A stretch of 37,213 nucleotides of DNA from Clostridiales bacterium (GTDB taxonomy: Bacteria > Bacillota > Clostridia > Oscillospirales > Oscillospiraceae). The stretch covers positions 1 to 37,213 of the forward strand of contig JAAYJC010000023.1 in assembly GCA_012523085.1 (NCBI GenBank), read 5' to 3'. The position numbers were made by a program, and so were the translations under genes. This document shows positions 33,232-37,213 of this stretch, piece after piece (the stretch's first letter is position 1; every line of letters starts with the position of its first letter). The notes below the pieces were generated by a model, which did no database searches, was not told the origin of the DNA, and saw nothing but the letters and a program-made list of their open reading frames with translations.

Positions 33232-33260
33232 TTGTGATAATCAGTGAGCAATGGTATAAT
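33232..33260 (+). promoter_or_regulatory. SigA-type promoter of the M16 peptidase-lgt operon
   Basis: TTGTGA (33232-33237) and TATAAT (33255-33260) are separated by 17 bases. The -10 box is perfect and the -35 has four of six matches. The start would be near 33267, about 100 bases before the first gene. A short CCGAT/ATCGG stem at 33193-33209 lies just after the glucan synthase gene but lacks a T-run. Confidence 0.72.
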
Positions 33261-33366
33261 GATAGCGAATTTTAAGGAAGACATTGTAAAACGCACAGCA
33301 AGCGAATCATGTTCAGGGACAGATAATTAACAGGTACAGCCTGATCGTGAAGGGAGCACGGAAGAA

Positions 33367-34656
33367 GTGAAAAATGCCGTTCGCAAGACGATTATGCCCA
33401 ATGTGGAACTCACCTGCGTCACAACCGATAAATTCAAAACAGGGTATTTCAGCGTAAATCTGCTCAACCAGCTGAGTGCTAAGGACGCGTCGAAAAACGC
33501 GCTTATTCCAAGCGTGCTTCGAAGGGGCTGTGCGAAATACCCGGATATGGAAAGCCTTGCCGCGGCGCTCAACGAGCTGTACGGCACGACCATTGAACCG
33601 GTTGTCAGAACGAAAGGTGAAATTCAATGCTCGGGGTTTATAACCACTTTTGCCGATGATAAGTATCTGCCCGGCGAGAACGATCTGCTGGAGCGCGTGA
33701 TCGGTTTGACGGGTGAGATTCTGCTTGCACCCGTGACCAGAGGCGGTCTGCTGCAAGCCGATTATGTCAATTCGGAAAAGGAAAATCTATGTGATCAGAT
33801 TCGATCCTCGCTCAACGACAAAAGAACGTACTCTTTGGTAAGGCTCAAAGAAATCATGTGCGCGGAGGAGGCATTTGGTGTGGACAGGCTCGGAACGGTT
33901 GCAGCCACCGAGAAAATCACGCCGATCATGCTGACAAAGCATTACAAAAAGATTCTGGAAAATTCGGAAATCCAGATGTTTTACTGCGGCACCGCGGACT
34001 TCAGCCGCGTAGAGACCGCGGTTTTACACGCATTCAGCATCCTTCCGCGCGGGGAAGCGGATGCCGGTATCGGAACGCAGATCAGACTTGACTGCGGAGA
34101 GGTAAAATACCATACCGAGAGCCTGGACGTTACGCAGGGTAAGCTCGCGCTCGGCTTTCGGCTGGGTGAAACCATGTATACGCCCGATTATGCGGCCATC
34201 ACGGTTTTCAATGCGATTTTCGGCGGGAGCGTGACCTCAAAGCTCTTTTTAAATGTGCGGGAAAAGCTGTCGCTGTGTTATTTTGCAAGCTCATCTATTG
34301 AAAAGCACAAGGGCGTGATGCTTGTTTCCTCGGGTATCGAATTTGATAAATATCAAGAAGCGCTAGATGAGATATTAGCCCAGCTTTCCGCCATTCGCAG
34401 CGGCGACATTACCGGGCAGGAGTTGGAAGGGGCAAAAAAATACGTTATTACCACACTCAAGGCTTCGATGGATTCGGCCATGGCGCTGGACAGTTTTTAT
34501 TTGGGCCAGGCTGTGGAAGGGCTGGATTTCGGGCTTGAAGAATTTGCGGCGTTTGTGGAGAGGATTTCTATCGAGGATGCGGTTGCCGTTGCCAAAAGCG
34601 TATGCCTTGACACGGTATATTTCCTGAAAGGCAATCAGGAGGAGGCGATGAAATGA
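33367..34656 (+). CDS. M16-family peptidase-like protein, inactive partner (YmfF-like)
   Basis: The protein has 429 residues and starts with GTG 33367. It has the fold of M16 (insulinase-type) proteins. Residues 40-75 correspond to the zinc-site helix region (ALIPSVLRRGCAKYPDMESLAAALNELYGTT), given as ALIPSVLRRG and SLAAALNELYG, but the HxxEH motif is absent. Later family features are YYF-like LSLCYFASSSIEKHKGVM and the domain with FGGSVTSKLFLNVREK. In Firmicutes this inactive member pairs with an active one encoded next, as YmfF with YmfH. The substrate is not known. It overlaps the next gene by 4 bases. Confidence 0.85.
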   Translation: MKNAVRKTIMPNVELTCVTTDKFKTGYFSVNLLNQLSAKDASKNALIPSVLRRGCAKYPDMESLAAALNELYGTTIEPVVRTKGEIQCSGFITTFADDKYLPGENDLLERVIGLTGEILLAPVTRGGLLQADYVNSEKENLCDQIRSSLNDKRTYSLVRLKEIMCAEEAFGVDRLGTVAATEKITPIMLTKHYKKILENSEIQMFYCGTADFSRVETAVLHAFSILPRGEADAGIGTQIRLDCGEVKYHTESLDVTQGKLALGFRLGETMYTPDYAAITVFNAIFGGSVTSKLFLNVREKLSLCYFASSSIEKHKGVMLVSSGIEFDKYQEALDEILAQLSAIRSGDITGQELEGAKKYVITTLKASMDSAMALDSFYLGQAVEGLDFGLEEFAAFVERISIEDAVAVAKSVCLDTVYFLKGNQEEAMK

Positions 34657-35924
34657 AGCGGATTGAGTACGGAAAAATCGGCGAGACCGTATACAGCGAA
34701 ACCCTTGAAAACGGGCTATGTTGTATCGTTGTCCCCAAAAAGGGTTTCAGTAAAAGTTATGCTTTTTTTGCGGTAAACTACGGCGGCTGCGACAGAAGGT
34801 TCGCCCTTGACGGCTATTGGATCGATACGCCGGCAGGTGTCGCGCATTTTCTGGAGCATAAAATGTTTGATACCGAGGGCGGGAACGCGCTGGCGCTTTT
34901 GTCTTCAAACGGCGCTTCGCCGAATGCCTTTACCAGCTCCGGTATAACGGCATATCATTTCGAGTGCACGGAGAATTTCGAGGATAACCTGAATGTGCTG
35001 CTGAGTTTTGTCTCGGTTCCGTACTTTACGAAAGAAAGCGTCGACAAGGAACAGGGTATCATTGCACAGGAAATCAAGATGGGGGAGGACAGTCCCTCGC
35101 GCGTGGTTTACCAGAACCTGATGAAGGCACTCTACGCCAACAATCCGATCAAAGATTCGATTGCGGGTACGGTTGAAAGCATTGCTGAGATTACGCCGGA
35201 AACGCTTTACCATTGCCATAAGGTTTTTTATCATCCGGTTAATATGGTCTTATGTGCGACAGGTGATCTGAATCCGGAAAAGGTATGTGAAATCGCAAGG
35301 GCCGTCCTGCCGGAGAGCCCCGGTGAAATTGCGCAAAGGGATTACGGCGCCGAAGAAAGTATGCTGCCCGTTAAAAGCATAATCGAAGCGCAAATGTCGG
35401 TTTCAGCGCCCCTGTTCATGCTGGGTTCAAAGCTTGAGCCGATAGCGGACGGTGATCGGCATTATTTCCGTATGCTGATGGGTGAACTGGCCTGTATGCT
35501 GTTAATGGGCCCCTCATCTCCGCTATATGCACGCCTTTACAGCGAAGGCCTGATCAACAACCGCTTTTATTCCGGTCTTTCGGACTTTCCCGGCGGTGTT
35601 TTTGCGACAGCCGGCGGAGAGAGCAAAAACCCGGAAAAGGTCAAAGATGAAATCATAAACGAAGCGGAAAGAATAAGCCGGTTCGGCGTGGATATTTCAT
35701 TGTTTAACAGCCTGAAGAAAGCTTCGATCGGCGGTTTTTTGAGAAGTCTTGATTCTATGGACAATTCCTGCTATGCTTTGGCTGAGGGACATTTCAGGGG
35801 TTATTCCCCATTTAACGGGCTTGAGTTGCTTGAGAGCATTTCCGTTGAGGATATTCAGGCTTTTATCGAATCCGCATTCAAATCCGAGCGCATGGCACTC
35901 TCTATTGTCAAATCCAAAACATGA
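34653..35924 (+). CDS. M16-family zinc metallopeptidase, active partner (YmfH-like)
   Basis: The protein has 423 residues. The inverted zinc motif HxxEH is intact in GVAHFLEHKMFD (His65, Glu68, His69), with a distal glutamate in IAQEIKMGED (Glu140). The substrate strand motif NAFTSSGITAYHFEC is present, as in the M16B processing peptidases. The C-terminal half carries FPGGVFATAGGES and SPLYARLYSEGLI. It probably forms a heterodimer with the preceding protein. ATGA overlap with that gene ensures balanced synthesis. It is likely cytoplasmic, as no signal peptide is seen. Confidence 0.88.
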   Translation: MKRIEYGKIGETVYSETLENGLCCIVVPKKGFSKSYAFFAVNYGGCDRRFALDGYWIDTPAGVAHFLEHKMFDTEGGNALALLSSNGASPNAFTSSGITAYHFECTENFEDNLNVLLSFVSVPYFTKESVDKEQGIIAQEIKMGEDSPSRVVYQNLMKALYANNPIKDSIAGTVESIAEITPETLYHCHKVFYHPVNMVLCATGDLNPEKVCEIARAVLPESPGEIAQRDYGAEESMLPVKSIIEAQMSVSAPLFMLGSKLEPIADGDRHYFRMLMGELACMLLMGPSSPLYARLYSEGLINNRFYSGLSDFPGGVFATAGGESKNPEKVKDEIINEAERISRFGVDISLFNSLKKASIGGFLRSLDSMDNSCYALAEGHFRGYSPFNGLELLESISVEDIQAFIESAFKSERMALSIVKSKT

Positions 35925-35939
35925 AAGGTCAGTGATGTT

Positions 35940-36992
35940 ATGCCTGATATGAGCGAAGCTTCGATATCATTTCCCATTCTGGGGGATATCACCTTTGATT
36001 TTAGTTCCAGTTTTACAATTTTCGGATGGAGCTTTCACTGGTACGGCATTATCATCGCCGTCGGTTTTTTGCTTGCCGTTTTATATGTCATGAAAAGATC
36101 GAAACACTTCGGCCTGACGGAAGACAATATCATCGATCTTTTGCTGTATACCGTACCGCTTGCATTTGTCGGACTGAGGCTATACTATGTCGCTTTCAGC
36201 GACTGGGATTTCAGCGGGAACCTATGGCAAAACTTCCTGCGTATCATCAAGGTCTGGGAAGGCGGCCTTGCGATTTACGGCGGAATCATCGGCGGTCTTA
36301 TCGGTGCTTTTATCTTTTCAAAAAGAAAGAAGATTAAACTCGGACCGGTAGCCGATGTCGGCGCTCTGGGCTTAATGATCGGACAGGCGGTCGGAAGATG
36401 GGGGAATTTCGTAAACCGTGAAGCCTTCGGTATAAAAACGGACGTACCATGGAAGATGGGCCTGACCAATGCGTATGGAACATTTTATTATCACCCGACA
36501 TTTCTTTACGAAAGTCTCTGGAATATACTCGGGTTTATTTTGCTTCATGCTTATACGAAGAAACGAAAATTTGACGGCGAAATTTTCATTTTGTACTTGG
36601 GATGGTATGGACTTGGCCGGTTGTATATCGAAGGGCTGCGCACAGACAGTCTGATGATCGGCACCCTTCGGGTGTCCCAGCTCGTCGCTTTGGTCTGCCT
36701 GTTTGCATCCATTGGGATTATATTCTATAACAGATTGTCAAAGCACCATGAACCGGAAGAATTATGGCTAAACAGGGACAAGGCTGTTGATTTGGAAAAT
36801 CAATCCGAGTCCACACTAAATCTCGTTGAGGAAGAATCGGAAGACAGTATGCTTATCGATGCTCTGGAAGCCCTGAAAAACAGCAATTTGCATATAGACG
36901 GCGATACCGAGGAAGATTCAGAGGACACGCCGGTTGTCGAACCGACCATTGTTGTATTCCATGACGAAGAAATAGGAACGGATAGCCAATGA
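35940..36992 (+). CDS. lgt: Prolipoprotein diacylglyceryl transferase with acidic C-terminal tail
   Basis: The protein has 350 residues with about seven membrane helices. The Lgt hallmarks are FHWYGIIIAVGFLLA near the N-terminus, WEGGLAIYGGIIGG (about 103), the signature GRWGNFVNREAFG (about 152-164), PTFLYESLWN and GRLYIEGLRTDS. It transfers diacylglyceryl from phosphatidylglycerol to the lipobox cysteine of lipoproteins. Residues about 265-350 are an extra, strongly acidic and probably disordered tail (for example TEEDSEDTPVVEP), absent from most Lgt. AAAGG at 35924-35928 is the binding site for ATG 35940; ATG 35949 is possible. PgsA, encoded in this window, leads to its lipid substrate. 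Confidence 0.95.
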   Translation: MPDMSEASISFPILGDITFDFSSSFTIFGWSFHWYGIIIAVGFLLAVLYVMKRSKHFGLTEDNIIDLLLYTVPLAFVGLRLYYVAFSDWDFSGNLWQNFLRIIKVWEGGLAIYGGIIGGLIGAFIFSKRKKIKLGPVADVGALGLMIGQAVGRWGNFVNREAFGIKTDVPWKMGLTNAYGTFYYHPTFLYESLWNILGFILLHAYTKKRKFDGEIFILYLGWYGLGRLYIEGLRTDSLMIGTLRVSQLVALVCLFASIGIIFYNRLSKHHEPEELWLNRDKAVDLENQSESTLNLVEEESEDSMLIDALEALKNSNLHIDGDTEEDSEDTPVVEPTIVVFHDEEIGTDSQ

Positions 36993-37017
36993 ATCAATAG
37001 GAAACAGCGCCTTTTCC

Positions 37018-37046
37018 TTGAATTACATGGAATATAATGCTATACT
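37018..37046 (+). promoter_or_regulatory. SigA-type promoter reading out of the window
   Basis: TTGAAT (37018-37023) and TATACT (37041-37046) are separated by 17 bases. Transcription would begin near 37053 and run through a leader of at least 160 bases to a gene outside the window. Confidence 0.75.
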
Positions 37047-37086
37047 GTTCGTATCGGATATTTTTATTGGATGCGGGAATAGTAAA

Positions 37087-37153
37087 AACTGATTGGTAAT
37101 GATAGCTGATTATTCGTCAGGTATCATTAAACAGTTCTGATAAAACAATCAGA
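37087..37153 (+). promoter_or_regulatory. Structured 5' leader: two nested or adjacent hairpins
   Basis: AACTG (37087-37091) with CAGTT (37132-37136), TAATGATA (37097-37104) with TATCATTA (37122-37129), and CTGA (37106-37109) with TCAG (37117-37120) form one nested, interrupted stem. TCTGAT (37136-37141) and ATCAGA (37148-37153) form a second hairpin. No T-run follows. This may be a regulatory leader of the next gene; its class is not recognised. Confidence 0.5.
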
Positions 37154-37213
37154 TAATATGAGAATTCGGCTTTTAACATAACACGGATAGAGTCGCTAAT
37201 AAGGAATGAGAAA

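Noticed and set aside
36991..37017. Weak GGAAA/TTTCC stem after lgt as a terminator
   Set aside because: The stem is only five pairs long, without a T-run, and it lies directly against the -35 box of the next promoter.
1..37213. Mobile elements, CRISPR arrays, tRNA or rRNA genes
   Set aside because: No transposase, integrase or phage-like gene, no regularly spaced repeats, and no cloverleaf or rRNA-like sequence was seen on either strand.

Overview
The window looks like a chromosomal housekeeping segment of an endospore-forming, low-to-mid GC Gram-positive bacterium, most likely an anaerobic Clostridia member. The evidence is a near-complete spoIIIA operon, a spore protein gene (tlp) behind a good SigG-type promoter, strong AGGAGG-type ribosome binding sites with frequent TTG and GTG starts, and gene neighbourhoods typical of Firmicutes (asp23-nusB-xseA-xseB-ispA; ecfA1-ecfA2-ecfT-truA; ylxM-ffh-rpsP-khpA-rimM-trmD). 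The species cannot be named from the sequence alone. No tRNA, rRNA, insertion sequence, prophage or CRISPR array was seen.

Layout. (1) 1-4129, plus strand: end of spoIIIAA, then spoIIIAB to spoIIIAH, encoding the mother-cell side of the SpoIIIA-SpoIIQ channel. (2) 4224-9006, plus: asp23-family gene, nusB, a TsaD-like paralogue, xseA, a bacterial PH-domain gene, xseB and ispA. (3) 9029-11123, plus: proB-proA, closed by a hairpin terminator. (4) 11390-20717, plus: a consensus SigA promoter and a structured leader with a 17-codon ORF, then a class I methyltransferase, the ECF energizing module, truA, a DUF5711-like membrane protein, a CvpA-family protein, pgsA and a ClpE-type unfoldase. (5) 20964-21194, plus: tlp. 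(6) 21351-25340, minus: ylxM-ffh-rpsP-khpA-rimM-trmD from one SigA promoter, converging on tlp at a bidirectional terminator. (7) 25593-33176, plus: a 7.6 kb gene for a cyclic beta-1,2-glucan synthase. (8) 33232-36992, plus: promoter, an M16 peptidase pair (ymfF/ymfH-like) and lgt with an acidic tail. (9) 36993-37213: a promoter and structured leader for a gene outside the window.

Most genes are translationally coupled, with 4-11 nt overlaps. The coding content is largely conventional; the less expected material is in the non-coding parts. The most interesting item is the leader at 11420-11531. There a short ORF, an RBS-sequestering hairpin and a competing upstream helix precede a methyltransferase gene, an arrangement that resembles translational attenuators. 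Others are a two-step micro-ORF relay ahead of pgsA, a small hairpin family (three copies) in intergenic gaps, and a structured leader at the right edge. All regulatory interpretations are inferences from sequence.
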